From: Paroedura picta
Lineage: Eukaryota; Chordata; Lepidosauria; Squamata; Gekkonidae
NCBI RefSeq assembly: GCF_049243985.1
Contig: NC_135379.1
Location: 8,710,001-8,774,000, forward strand
Length of the DNA stretch: 64,000 nucleotides
Direction: 5' to 3'
The translations under genes were made by a program, and so were the position numbers. Below the pieces are notes generated by a model, which did not search any database, had not been told where the DNA came from, and saw only the letters and a program-made list of their open reading frames with translations. Below are positions 35,501-48,201 of the stretch, piece by piece. Numbering within the stretch: position 1 is the stretch's first letter; each line of letters begins with the position of its first letter.

Positions 35501-36434
35501 CAAACCTTTGAAAAAAGTGACACCCTTAGCACAGCATTTGGCGGCTTGAGCAGCTAATATAAAAGTGGATCCTAGGATTGCCTGGCAGCCAGTCAAGGGA
35601 TGTTTGAAGGTGGTTTGCCTATCTCTACATTACAGCAATAGTGTTACTTAGAGGTCTCCCCTCCAAATACTTTGAGGGCTGACCCAGCTTAGCTTCCAAG
35701 ATCTGATGAGATCACTCTTGCCTTTTATTTAATGGACACTCCACAGTTCTCCGGTTTTTTATTTCTTCTGAAACATTTTGAGCGCTTCATGCCATTCAGT
35801 TGGCCATTCCATGTTGTAGTCAGTCTTTATCATTCATGGATTTGTCCGATCTCGTTAAAAGTCTTCCATGATGGTTGTGGCCACCATTATGACTCGCAAC
35901 TGAATTTCACAAGGATCTGATCAGGCTTTGTGACTTTTCAGGCTCATTATGTGGTCCAGGCGAGACAATCCCGTAGCGTTACCCGTAAACGTAAACGCGA
36001 GGAGTCGGAACCACCCACGTCGGTTGCCCGAAGTCGGAGCTCCTCACGCACGCCCCGTGATGTATCTGGTCTTCGAGACGCAAAGGTTTGTCTACCATTT
36101 ATAGTAATTTACCTTAATATAACACATTTTTGTGCTATTATAATTAAATAGACGTTTCAGGGGCGTATTTGGTTTGTTCTAGAAAACAAAGTAGCTTGTT
36201 TATTACTTTCTGATATGGATGTAGGAGGAAAACTTAAGCAGACACGTGATTTCACTTCTGTGACTTTATATCTTTGTGCAGATGGTGAAGAAGACTAAAA
36301 CCATGATGAAGAAAGCTCAGAAGAAAATGAATCGGTTGGGCAGGAAAGGCGAAGGAGACAGGCACGTGTTTGACCTTAAGCCTAAGCACCTGTTTTCTGG
36401 CAAGAGGAAATCTGGCTCAACACAGAGAAGATAA
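20605..36434 (+). CDS. GTPBP4: GTP-binding protein 4 / nucleolar GTP-binding protein 1, complete, 17 coding exons
   Basis: Nucleolar GTPase of the OBG/NOG1 family needed for maturation of pre-60S ribosomal particles. Coding exons read from splice signals: 20605-20652, 21686-21856, 22908-23011, 24396-24532, 25081-25181, 26687-26779, 28235-28426, 28520-28585, 29172-29261, 30515-30625, 30907-30984, 31093-31144, 32343-32443, 33178-33375, 34699-34764, 35942-36085, 36282-36434. They sum to 1905 nt in one open frame, 634 residues, equal to human NOG1 as I recall it. The protein starts [17 protein letters not shown]1 is [13 protein letters not shown] (residues 175-187), G3 is DTPG (221-224), G4 is NKCD (289-292). 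An acidic/basic tail follows, with an RKRKREE nuclear-signal-like stretch and a lysine-rich C terminus. The start lies in a CpG island and the stop is TAA. All introns are GT-AG except intron 14 (33376-34698), which has a GC donor. Identity is from recalled family sequence and is very secure. Confidence 0.97.
21131..21316. repeat. Fold-back insertion in GTPBP4 intron 1
   Basis: One copy of the GGTAGCCGTGTTGGTCTGAA repeat runs forward to about 21245, then its complement runs back to 21316. The arms are nearly identical, so the transcript would form a long hairpin. It is flanked by AGAACTATTTCA (21119-21130) and AGAATTATTTCA (21317-21328), a 12-bp target duplication with one mismatch. Confidence 0.85.
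23099..23535 (+). repeat. (ATT)n microsatellite split by a SINE
   Basis: About 85 bp of ATT repeats at 23099-23186, then a Sauria-type SINE, then about 55 bp of ATT repeats at 23479-23531. Lies in GTPBP4 intron 3. Confidence 0.9.
23187..23480 (+). repeat. Sauria-type tRNA-derived SINE
   Basis: Head with TGGCGCAGAGTGGTAAGGC (A box) and GGAGTTCGATCCCAGC (B box); body CTTCCATCCTTCCGAGGTCG; tail of ACCTTT repeats. The sequence agrees with the Sauria SINE of squamates, thought to be moved by Bov-B LINEs. Near full length and little diverged. Main support for a squamate source. Confidence 0.9.
23972..24060 (-). mobile_element. L2-like LINE 3' tail, minus strand
   Basis: (TTTA)n followed by ACCGCCCTCCCCGAAGGCTC, the reverse of the common CCTTCGGGGAGGGCGGTATA tail. 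Confidence 0.75.
24067..24205. repeat. CR1 3' fragment followed by truncated CAGGGGTAGTC-family hAT
   Basis: CR1 (+) at 24067-24125 with GGTTGGACTAGATGACCCT. The hAT starts CAGGGGCAGTC at 24134 and breaks off near 24200; GATATAGAG occurs before it and again at about 24216-24224. Confidence 0.7.
24605..24720 (+). repeat. Interspersed repeat, family not determined
   Basis: Contains CTGTTGGATCAGACCAATGG and CACAGTGGCCAGCCAGTTCC, a sequence I recognise as frequent in lizard DNA. GTPBP4 intron 4. Confidence 0.5.
25380..25775 (+). mobile_element. L2-like LINE 3' end with hAT fragment
   Basis: CCACCAGGCATTTGGTTGAG marks the end of the LINE coding part and a TGTAAGCCACTCTGAGACCT tail follows near 25715. 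A truncated hAT (CAGGGGTAGTCAAACTGC) lies at 25501-25566. GTPBP4 intron 5. Confidence 0.65.
26126..26473. repeat. Long inverted-repeat (fold-back) insertion in GTPBP4 intron 5
   Basis: Left arm about 26131-26265 and right arm about 26283-26401 are complementary at roughly 95 percent with a short loop, then a unique tail of about 70 bp. Flanked by an exact 14-bp direct repeat TGATACTGAATCAG (26112-26125, 26474-26487). The insertion interrupts a tRNA-type SINE (about 26095-26600). Confidence 0.9.
27060..27410. mobile_element. Two CR1 3' ends in tail-to-tail arrangement
   Basis: Plus-strand CR1 at 27060-27290 (ends CAACTCTGATTCTCTG) and minus-strand CR1 at 27315-27410 (starts CATAGAATCATAGAGTTGG). 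GTPBP4 intron 6. Confidence 0.8.
30420..30450 (+). repeat. (TG)n microsatellite
   Basis: About 22 bp of TG followed by a G run, in GTPBP4 intron 9. The adjacent intron 10 holds an L2-like tail ending AATAAATAAAAT near 30750. Confidence 0.85.
31470..31806. mobile_element. hAT-like element (CAGGCTTTCTCAACC family), first of a tandem pair
   Basis: Starts CAGGCTTTCCCAAC, ends GGTTGAGAAAGCCTG. Flanks CATTAGAT (31462-31469) and CTTTAGAT (31807-31814) differ at one base. GTPBP4 intron 12. Confidence 0.88.
31815..32122. mobile_element. hAT element (CAGTGGTTCTCAACC family), second of a tandem pair
   Basis: Starts CAGTGGTCCTCAACC, ends GGTTGAGAACCACTG. Exact 8-bp duplication CTTTAGAT at 31807-31814 and 32123-32130. 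Same family as 6513-6763. Confidence 0.93.
32540..33060 (+). mobile_element. L2-like LINE 3' remnant
   Basis: A degraded 3' coding/UTR region around 32580-32790 and a tail ending GAATACAAATAAAATG near 33057. Fills much of GTPBP4 intron 13. Family call tentative. Confidence 0.45.
33376..34698 (+). other. GTPBP4: GTPBP4 intron 14, GC-AG type
   Basis: The donor reads AAAAAG|GCAAGT and the acceptor CCTGTAG|GTTCAGCGG. Protein reads smoothly across it (PRTAKK then [10 protein letters not shown], as in orthologs). The rest of the donor fits the consensus well, as is usual for GC donors. Confidence 0.88.
33590..33870 (-). repeat. LINE-related repeat with CCACCAGGC-flanked segment
   Basis: Contains GCCTGGTGGAAGAGCTCCAT, GAGCTCGTTCCACCAGGCAG and GCCCTGGCTGAGGCCAGGCG, a pattern I know as common in reptile DNA. 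GTPBP4 intron 14. Confidence 0.6.
34973..35140. mobile_element. hAT element (CAGGGGTAGTC family) with internal duplication
   Basis: Exact target duplication CTCTAAAG (34965-34972, 35141-35148). The right arm contains the segment TCCATGAACATCTGGAGGAC twice in tandem, making the copy about 30 bp longer than its siblings. GTPBP4 intron 15. Confidence 0.95.
35560..35722 (-). repeat. 5S-rRNA-derived SINE, minus strand
   Basis: On the minus strand it reads GATCTCATCAGATCTTGGAA GCTAAG, then GGGTCAG and GGGGAGACC, following the 5S rRNA internal promoter in order (5S has GATCTCGTCTGATCTCGGAA GCTAAG). A body with AGGCAAACCACCTTC follows. GTPBP4 intron 15. Confidence 0.8.
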
Positions 36435-36520
36435 GCGGCTAATGGCGGACAGTAAAAGAAATGGCTCTTTTACCAATACAAATTAAAAATCTGAGAAAAC
36501 CTCTTGTGGAAATCTTTGAA
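36435..36520 (+). other. GTPBP4: GTPBP4 short 3' UTR with ATTAAA poly(A) signal
   Basis: An ATTAAA hexamer lies at 36482-36487, about 50 nt after the stop codon, followed by a GT-rich stretch around 36500-36530. This would give a very short 3' UTR. AATACA just upstream (36475-36480) is a weaker alternative. No canonical AATAAA was seen in the next few hundred bases. Confidence 0.5.
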
Positions 36521-36726
36521 TTCTGGTGACATCAAGAAATGTCAACAACACGAGATATGCAATCTTGTGTTCCAGAGGGCATGTGACAGTTTACTTCCAG
36601 GAAACACCATGTTCTCTCGCCATGGAATGCTTTGAGGGTTGACAATCTTGTTTAACTGCATTTCTCCATACCACATGAGAGATGCCAGCTCTAGGGAAAG
36701 GCTGGTGCCTTATACTTTACTGTTTG

Positions 36727-37023
36727 AAATAGATTCAAATGAGTAGCTGTGTTGGTCTGAAGTAGCACCATAAAATTTAAGGCCAACAAAGATTTATTCA
36801 AGACATGAGCTTTCGAGTGCAAGCTCTCTTCGTCAGACTAAGAACTGACCATCATAAAAGTAGGAATATATAAGCAAAAGTTAATCTTGTTACATTAGTC
36901 CATGAACATCTGGAGAACCACAGGTTGACTACCCCTGCCTCACAGGGAGAGGAAAGGGATTGTAAGCTGCTTTGAGACTCCTTCAGGCAGAGAAAAGCGG
37001 CATATAACAAACTCTTCTTCTAA
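36727..37023. repeat. Cluster of three repeat fragments between GTPBP4 and IDI1
   Basis: A copy of the GTAGCTGTGTTGGTCTGAAG repeat (36736-36840), a hAT 3' end (36896-36941, ending GGTTGACTACCCCTG) and a tRNA-SINE 3' end (36945-37023, AGCGGCATATAACAAACTC). Confidence 0.75.
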
Positions 37024-37149
37024 AGGGGATGTTGTGTAAGAAGTTCAAAACACCCCCTCAGCATGCAAAATGAAGTCTCCAGATTATTTGTACAAAAGCC
37101 GATTTTTAGAAACTAACCAACGCTTCCACGCTTGAATCACTGAGAAACA

Positions 37150-38012
37150 CTTATACCATTTACAGTTTTATTTTTTGTTCAAAGCAGTACAACTTCAGAT
37201 TTCCATGACTCAAAAGATTTTTCAGTAATTAAAAGCACAATGGACAGATCCAAGTGTCCCAAGTTTCTTAGATAATTCAAAGTACTTCAGTGCTGCCTTT
37301 CAAAGGTTTCCAACTCAGGTCTACCTGAAAACGTAAGAGGCTCAACAAGGTTTGTCTTAATTCACACAAGGAAGGTCATTTTAGATTTTGTACTTAGCAT
37401 TTAGTTCATCTCCCTTGTTACGACATACTAAACAGCTACAAAAAAGTGGACTCAGTTGAGTGCAGTGGTATGCTGGGGCCTCTAACCCCTACTTCACACC
37501 TAAGGCTGTAGCTGTGCCCAACATGCTCAAAATATGCACCTGAAACATGCGAAGTCTTGGGTGGGTTGAGGCTTAATTGCCTTCTGTAGCATCTCCCAAC
37601 AGGATTATAGAACAGCCTTTAGGGTTAGAAGAAAAAAGCTACAGTTGCTCCTCCCCCATTAATTTCCTACCCTCTGCTATATATCCCTGAGTAATTGCTC
37701 ACTGTCTAATAGATGACCCCCTTCTTTTTGCTATCTCAAGATGGTTCATAACTTTGTATTTTCCAAAGCACTTTCCCATGTGGAACTGCATAGAGAACTG
37801 AGTATTGTGAGGTTCTCTGGATTCTGGCCAGTGTACACTTATTTCAGGAGTGTACTCCCTAATTTGTTAGCAATACAAATGAGAAAACCAGGCAAGCAAC
37901 AAGTCATCCAAACAATCCCATACAACAGCAAATTCCCGTCATTACAGTATGTTACAGTATGTTGAAAACCAGTAATTCAAATAAGGATCCTTTTAGTTTA
38001 TGGCATTTCCTT
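37150..38012 (-). other. IDI1: Probable IDI1 3' UTR
   Basis: An interval after the IDI1 stop with no interspersed repeat that I recognise. On the minus strand it ends near an AATAAA (plus-strand TTTATT at 37167-37172). Such a 3' UTR would be about 0.85 kb and would stop roughly 0.65 kb from the end of convergent GTPBP4. Assignment rests on position, lack of repeats and the hexamer. Confidence 0.55.
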
Positions 38013-42504
<4,492 letters not shown>

Positions 42505-42860
42505 CGCCACTCGCCCCTCCTCTCCGCGTCCCCGACCAATAGCGACGCGCTCAGCTCCGCGCGTCACTCCGTGGGCCGATCGCGCCACCGCAACGATGCG
42601 CGAAAAGCCCACCGCTCGTCTGCCCAATCGGGATCCAGGAGGTGCGCTCCGGCCTGGAGGCTGACCAATAGGAAAGGAGCCGCGTGTGGCGAGAGCGGGA
42701 TTGGCCCAGAGTCAAAGAGCGAAAGTCGTCGAGGCAGGAAAGGGGCGGGGCCACGAGACTGCAGGAAGAGCCTAATGGCAGAGGCCGTAAAAGGAAGGAG
42801 GCGGGACTGGCGTGGCGCTAGGGGTGGGGCATATGGAAGAGCCAATGAGGAGGAGCTAAT
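42505..42860 (-). promoter_or_regulatory. IDI1: IDI1 promoter, CpG island with clustered CCAAT boxes
   Basis: CpG-dense sequence upstream of the long-form ATG. CCAAT boxes occur on the plus strand at 42536-42540, 42624-42628, 42665-42669 and 42842-42846, and in the other direction (ATTGG) at 42700-42704. Known mammalian IDI1 promoters are driven by SREBP with NF-Y, which binds CCAAT, so this cluster fits sterol control. TCACTCCGT near 42564-42572 resembles a sterol regulatory element imperfectly; that part is only inference. The island extends into exon 1, to about 42080. Confidence 0.65.
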
Positions 42861-43189
42861 GGGAAATTGACTAATAAGGGAAGGGTTGGGTTTTTTTTTG
42901 TTTTGCAGCCTTTTTGGGAAGAGGGCTTCTGTACCGCTGGTTCAGCTTTGTGCTGCTTGGTTGCCAACCACTAGGTGGTGACTGGAGATCTCCCGGATTT
43001 ATAGCTATTCTCCTGATGACATGGATTCAGTCCTTAGGGGAAAAGGCCACTTTCAAAGGTGGACTTTATGGACATACTTGTTCCTTATACCTAGAGTTGC
43101 CAGCTCTTGCGTGGGTTGGTTATTTATTTATTTCATTCCTGGATTTGGGGTGGGGAGGGACCTTAGGGGAGTATGATGCTGAATGGTTA

Positions 43190-43333
43190 TCCATGGTTTG
43201 TAATTGGATGGGAGACCACCAAGAATGTCAGGGTCACTTTGCAGAGAAAGGCAACTGCAAACCATGTCTGCTAGTCTCCTGCTTTCAAAACCCTGTGGGG
43301 GTGCCGTAAGTTGGCTTTGACTTGACAGCGGAC
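43190..43333 (+). repeat. 5S-rRNA-derived SINE, 3' part, plus strand
   Basis: GTAATTGGATGGGAGACCAC matches the 5S box C region. It is followed by GAGAAAGGCAACTGCAAACC, CAAAACCCTGTGGGG and GTTGGCTTTGACTTGACAGC, the usual body and tail of this SINE type. The 5' half of the 5S part is missing. Confidence 0.75.
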
Positions 43334-43554
43334 ACTGCGGATAAAACGTGTGTTTAATAGATAATGGTCTTTAATCGCTTTTTAATGAAGGCTTTAAGAG
43401 CAACAACCTATTCAGACTTGTTTGGTGGAGCAGAAATCTGCCGATACAGATCTCCACTGCAATGTTATATAACCAAACTGTTCTCAAGGTTCAGTTAAAC
43501 CACACAAATACAGCCGGTGAAAGGGATCTAGATTTCCAAGTGAAATCGTTTCAG

Positions 43555-43905
43555 TTTTGCAAAGTTGGTGACGGAGCTTAAACAGTTCCGCAGGGCCTGC
43601 AATAAGGAGCTCTTCCGCCAGGCATTTGGTTGAGACCAGGCACAACCAACAGCGAATGAAGGGCCCCCGCTCCCCCCCCTTCCTCCCAGAACTCCACCAG
43701 AGCGCTCTGGACCTGTTGTGGTATTGCAATGTTGCATCGTTATACTATTTATTATATTGTTATACTGTTATACTGTTATACTGTTATTAATTACTGTATG
43801 TTTTTAACAAAGACTGTTTCATGTATTGTTGATTAGTTTAATGTAAACTGCCCTGAGCCTTCGGGGAGGGCGGTATATAAATCTAAAAAATAAAATAAAA
43901 ATAAA
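43555..43905 (+). mobile_element. L2-like LINE 3' end, plus strand
   Basis: End of the coding part (GAGCTCTTCCGCCAGGCATT), then ATGTAAACTGCCCTGAGCCT and TTCGGGGAGGGCGGTATATA with an AATAAA-rich tail. Confidence 0.8.
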
Positions 43906-44029
43906 TGAATTGGATAGGGTATTATTAGAATTACAGTTTCATTATTGTTATATTGTATTGTCATGTTGTGAGCCAGCTTGACCTCCATTCTGGGGGTGGG
44001 ATGGGATAATCTATTTGATCAAAGAGCAC

Positions 44030-44285
44030 CATGTTTTGCTGGGATTGCTCCATGGGATTGTGATCCTGTGTGGCCAGAGGTTACAGTCAAGAATGCAAAT
44101 TCCAGTTTTGGAAATTTGTGGATTGAGGAGGGGGAGGGAACTGAGTAGGAGATGTGATGCCATAGAGTCTGTTCTCCAGAGGTAGCATTTCCTCCAGGGG
44201 AACTGATCTCTATCACCTGGAAATGAGTTAGAATTCCAGGCGAACTCCAGGCTGCACCTGGAGGCTAGCCATCCTGATACCCAGA
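44030..44285 (+). repeat. GGGTTGCCA-family MITE
   Basis: GTGATGCCATAGAGTCTG, TTCCTCCAGGGGAACTGATC and CACCTGGAGGCTAGCCATCC are the family's ordered landmarks. Confidence 0.75.
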
Positions 44286-44549
44286 ACTGTGAGTATACTC
44301 CCTCTGATTCCAGGAAGGATTACACTGGTGAGTGTCAACAGTGTTGTGATGCACTACCCACTTATACGCAGGAGCAACCCAACTTTCCTGATGTATCCAG
44401 GCTAGCTGGTCTTATCGGATCTCCCTGGTACTACAGTCAGCATGAAAACCGTGCATGTACACCACCACGGTGGTTCCTTATACCTAGAGTTGCCAGCTCT
44501 GCGTCGGTTAGAATTCCTCACTCTTCATGGTAACAACATTACTGGCATC

Positions 44550-44880
44550 TTCAGTTTGGTGTACTGGTTAGGAGTGTGGACCTCTAATCTGGCAAGCCGG
44601 GTTCGATTCTGCACTCCGCCACATGCAGCCAGCTGCATGAACTTGGTCACAGCGCTGATAAAGCTGTTCTGACCGAGCTACTTCTTCTTCAATATGCCAC
44701 ACTTCTTCTTCTTCTTGAATAACCAATAAGATTATATGTCAGAAGAAGAAAAAAACCTTTATTCAACAGCTGTGGAATAAGTGAATACCGCCCAAATCAC
44801 CATACAGAAGCTCTGGCAGGGCCTCATGGGATTTGTAGTCCATGGACATCTGGAGACCAACAATTTGGCCACCCCAGCGA
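44550..44880. repeat. Truncated tRNA-SINE (+) and hAT remnant
   Basis: SINE head GTTTGGTGTACTGGTTAGGA with B box GGGTTCGATTC at 44550-44690. A hAT relative at about 44805-44880 (CTCTGGCAGGGCCTCATGGG, ATTTGGCCACCCC). Confidence 0.75.
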
Positions 44881-45104
44881 TATATCATCCTTGCTCAGCC
44901 TATCTCGACAATAACTGGAAGTCCCCTGCCCAGTTTGGATCTTGTTCCCAACTAGCCTGTCTCAGGAACTTCCACCCACCCTGCGCCCCAGTAACAGATG
45001 GCCGCCTCCCTTGAAAGGGGCTCCCACTCCCGGAAGCTTCTGCTGGAATTCATTTCGTTAGCCTTCGAACAAGGGCTCCCCTTCCCAGCAGGAGCTCGCA
45101 CAGT

Positions 45105-45195
45105 GCCCACGGACTACAATTCCCACAAGCCCCTGTCAGCATCGCCAACCGGCAGGTGCTCATGGGAGTTGTCGTCTGCGGACCTCTGGGGCACC
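45105..45195. mobile_element. Degraded hAT remnant inside the WDR37 promoter region
   Basis: GGACTACAATTCCCACAAGC and GGTGCTCATGGGAGTTGTCG preserve the palindromic core of the CAGGGGTAGTC family. The termini are gone and the right part merges into CpG-rich promoter sequence. Confidence 0.7.
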
Positions 45196-45345
45196 GCCGC
45201 CGCCCGAAGGCTTCCGCCGTCACGTGACGCGCGAGGAACAATTCCCCCTCCTTCTCTAACGGTGACCTCTGCTTAGCCGCTCCTCCCGGCGTGTCTCTGT
45301 GGTAGCTCGCTGCGGGGGAGCTTCCGGCGGGGACCGGAAGTGGTC
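45195..45345 (+). promoter_or_regulatory. WDR37: WDR37 promoter elements: palindromic E-box and ETS sites
   Basis: A CpG island spans roughly 45190-45620. A perfect ten-base palindrome GTCACGTGAC (45219-45228) matches the USF/MITF-TFE type E-box (CLEAR-like core). ACCGGAAGTG (45333-45342) is a strong ETS/GABP consensus, and CTTCCGGCGG (45321-45330) is a second site on the other strand. A degraded hAT remnant directly abuts the E-box on its left. Confidence 0.6.
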
Positions 45346-45536
45346 CTGAGGCGCTTTCGGGCAGTCCGCTCGTAGCGAGACTCGCCGGTGCTGCGGCGGC
45401 CTCTGCCTCCTTCGCGCGGGCTCCCCCTCTCGTTCTCCTTGCCTCCGTCCCCCCTTCGCGTCTTGCCTCCCCCCACCCCTTGACCTTCCCCATCCCTCTG
45501 GGTGCCCCGGGGCCGCCTCTCAGCTGGACAGCACAG
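45290..45536 (+). other. WDR37: Probable WDR37 noncoding first exon
   Basis: GC-rich sequence ending in a strong splice donor, CACAG|GTGAGC, at 45536/45537. It is the only convincing plus-strand donor in the CpG island upstream of the WDR37 coding exons, and a noncoding first exon is normal for this gene. The left edge is a guess, near the ETS sites. This implies a first intron of 14.4 kb (45537-59942). Confidence 0.5.
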
Positions 45537-45624
45537 GTGAGCGCGGGGTCCCCTTCTGTCCCCCCCCCCAACACACTCCCGGCGGGAGGGGGCGGGGAAA
45601 GCGGGAAGGGCTGGAAATGGGGGG

Positions 45625-45880
45625 AGGGTGTTCGTTTTCAGATTTCTAAACCGCCTTCCCCCCTGCCCCGGGGGCTCAGGGCGGTTTACAACATATCCAT
45701 CCAGATTGGAAAAATTTAACGGGATGATGGGATGAGGTTGGCTTTAAAAATAGCTAACTGTATAAGGTAGGGATGGCCAAACTTGTGTTTGGACGACAAT
45801 TGCCATGAGCCCCTGCCAGCACCATGCTGGTCGGAGCTCATGGACATCTGGAGAGCTACGATTTGGCCATCCCTGCTATG
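45625..45880. repeat. L2-like LINE tail (-) and GGCCA-type hAT remnant at the start of WDR37 intron 1
   Basis: AACCGCCTTCCCCCCTGCCC then GGGGCTCAGGGCGGTTTACA at 45635-45690. A hAT relative at about 45769-45878 with AGGGATGGCCAAA / TTTGGCCATCCCT ends. Confidence 0.75.
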
Positions 45881-45999
45881 TACCATCTGGATGTTATTGT
45901 TTATGTGGGGAGGCGAATTATTGTTGATGGGCTGGGGTAGAGGGAAAGCAAAGCATTTGGGGGGGGGCATTGATGATATAAAATAACGGTCTGAATTGC

Positions 46000-48050
46000 T
46001 TTTCTCCATGTCTTTGTGTTAATTAGGTGTGTGTGTGTTTTTTACTCCCTTACCTTGAGTGTCTGTGGGACAGGCATCTTTCGTAAATGTAATGCATGCA
46101 ATTTGAACGGATAGCGGATGTGAAGGAAATCTAGAGGAGGCAAATGTGTGTTTGATATGAATCAATGTTGAGCTAGCCATTTTAGATTTAAGCAGGCTTG
46201 TTTTCCCGGAAGACTCCTTCAGAAAAAAAAAATCCTGGAAGTCTTTGAATACAGAGGAGTTAATGCTCTAAGAAACTTGTTCTGCGAAGAAAGGAGAAGA
46301 CTAGGGTAATTAGCGCAAAGGAGGGTTGCCAGTTAGCTCCAAGCCTGCAGGGCAGCAATGAACTTCTAACCCGCAACTACATATTCTTTCTGCTGTGATA
46401 ATAAAAGGATCCTTGCCTTTGACAGCTTGGGAAATGTGGGGGTGTGTTCTAGAGGCCATATGGATAATTTTTTTTTGCCCAAGTAAATATTAAAATGAAG
46501 AGGTGGCTGTTGCAGTTGCTTTTCCTTTCTGAAAATGATAGCCGGCAGTGCTCTACCTTCTAAGCGGAACAATATGGCAATATTATTATCCCCTTATTGC
46601 ACATGAGATCTGGGAGATAGTGGTTTACTTAAGACCAGTTGGGGATTGCATGGCAAGTGTCATATCTGTCTAGAATCTTTCTGGTTCATTGCTCAGACTC
46701 CTCCCTCCTCCCAATATGCCACACTAGCTGTTGCTGACGCTTTGATCTTCTGGTGTGAAATTTTCCTAGAACAAATTGCTAGTGCTAATTGCTTGAGAGA
46801 AGCAGCTTCCCCACTGAACCTGCAAAATTGGAATGAATTTTCTTTGATCGTCCTAGAAGCTATGATTTTAAGGGAAAAACATTTGTGTACTTACATGCTC
46901 ACTTGCTCTTGGATGTCATCTAGTGAAATGTACAGTCAAGGCTAAAGGCAAACATGAGCATGAGATGCAATACAACCAACTGATTGAATTCCTCCTCATG
47001 TTTTGTGAGGCAGCCTTATATATGTGTGACTAAGGAAAATAAATTAGATACATTCATGCAGAATATGTCTCTGGGTTACTGGCCAAAATCCAACATCTGT
47101 GTCGAGAGATGGTACATCCTGGCTATCAGGCCTGGTTTGGCAGCATCACTGGGCTTATTAAGGAAACGTACGGAAGCAAGGTTGCAAAAAATGTCAGTTC
47201 TGCTTTTTAGTGAACATGGCTAGCATGCCAGTTCATCATGATTTGTTGCTTGACTATAGGAACCCTTGAGTATAAATGTGAAGCTGCTTCATATAAGCTC
47301 TCCTAGTTAAGTTTTTACCTGATTTCTTTACTGGCCATCTGATAGAACACTCAGGGTCATTTGAGTGCTGCCAGGTTGAAATGGCAAGTGATGCCTGTGT
47401 TCTCCAGGAGGCAAAACTGACAGTGCTGGAGTGGCTAATTTACGTTAGGTATATGATGTTTTTCTTCTTTGTGGATGAACAGTTTTCAGTGGGCACTGTT
47501 GACCACTCTTTTATTGGCATCGTATATTTGCTTTGTACCTGCAGAACCTTCATTGGATGTAGTTCAGTGCTCTGCTTGACATGTGCCTTACAGTTTAGAG
47601 GCTGTCGGTTTATTTTCATCATTTATAGCCCATCATTCTTGCACAGACTGAGTCACAGGTGCTTTGAGTAGCTGATTGGTAAGAATATATTTGTGTTCAT
47701 ATCAGTAGTTGTCAGCCAGTGATTGAAGCAAGCCTTTTCATCGCTTGCTGTTACCTGAAAAGCACCAGCAGTACTAAATCCCTTGTCATTTGAGTGAAAG
47801 TCATTGTGTATTCATATTAATAAGCAGCATCTCTCTTTGGCTTGGTCAGACCTTGTCAAATCTTTAGGAGCCAGACTTTCAGCCTTCAATGCTTCACATG
47901 CAAATGGCCACGTTTTCTAATGATTGCTTGCACAAGTACTAATCCGAACACCTTTCCTAGTTCATCATATTTTATTATTGTTTTGGTGGACATGTTGTAT
48001 ACAAATAAAGGGTAATACTTGTTATTACCACCATGACAGAATTCAGTCCA
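46000..48050. other. WDR37: WDR37 intron 1, left part, largely unassigned
   Basis: Only short poly-T/poly-A runs and weak repeat scraps. No exon signal supported by a reading frame I recognise. Confidence 0.4.
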
Positions 48051-48065
48051 AGAGATCAACTAGAG

Positions 48066-48201
48066 CAGGGGTAGTCAACCTGTGGTCCTCCAGATGCTCA
48101 TGGACTACAATTCCCATGAGCCCCTGTCAGCAAACACTGGCATGGGCTCATGGAAATTGTAGTCCATGAACATCTGGAGGACCACAGGTTGACTACCCCT
48201 G
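48066..48201. mobile_element. hAT element (CAGGGGTAGTC family) in WDR37 intron 1
   Basis: Palindromic, with exact duplication AACTAGAG (48058-48065, 48202-48209). Little diverged from the copies at 20132 and 34973. Confidence 0.95.

Noticed and set aside
35648-35722. 5S rRNA-like sequence
   Set aside because: Only part of 5S is present and it runs into a SINE body, so it is not a 5S rRNA gene.
36435-38012. Possible second isomerase copy (IDI2-like) near IDI1
   Set aside because: No further Nudix or IDI-like exon was seen here or elsewhere in the window.
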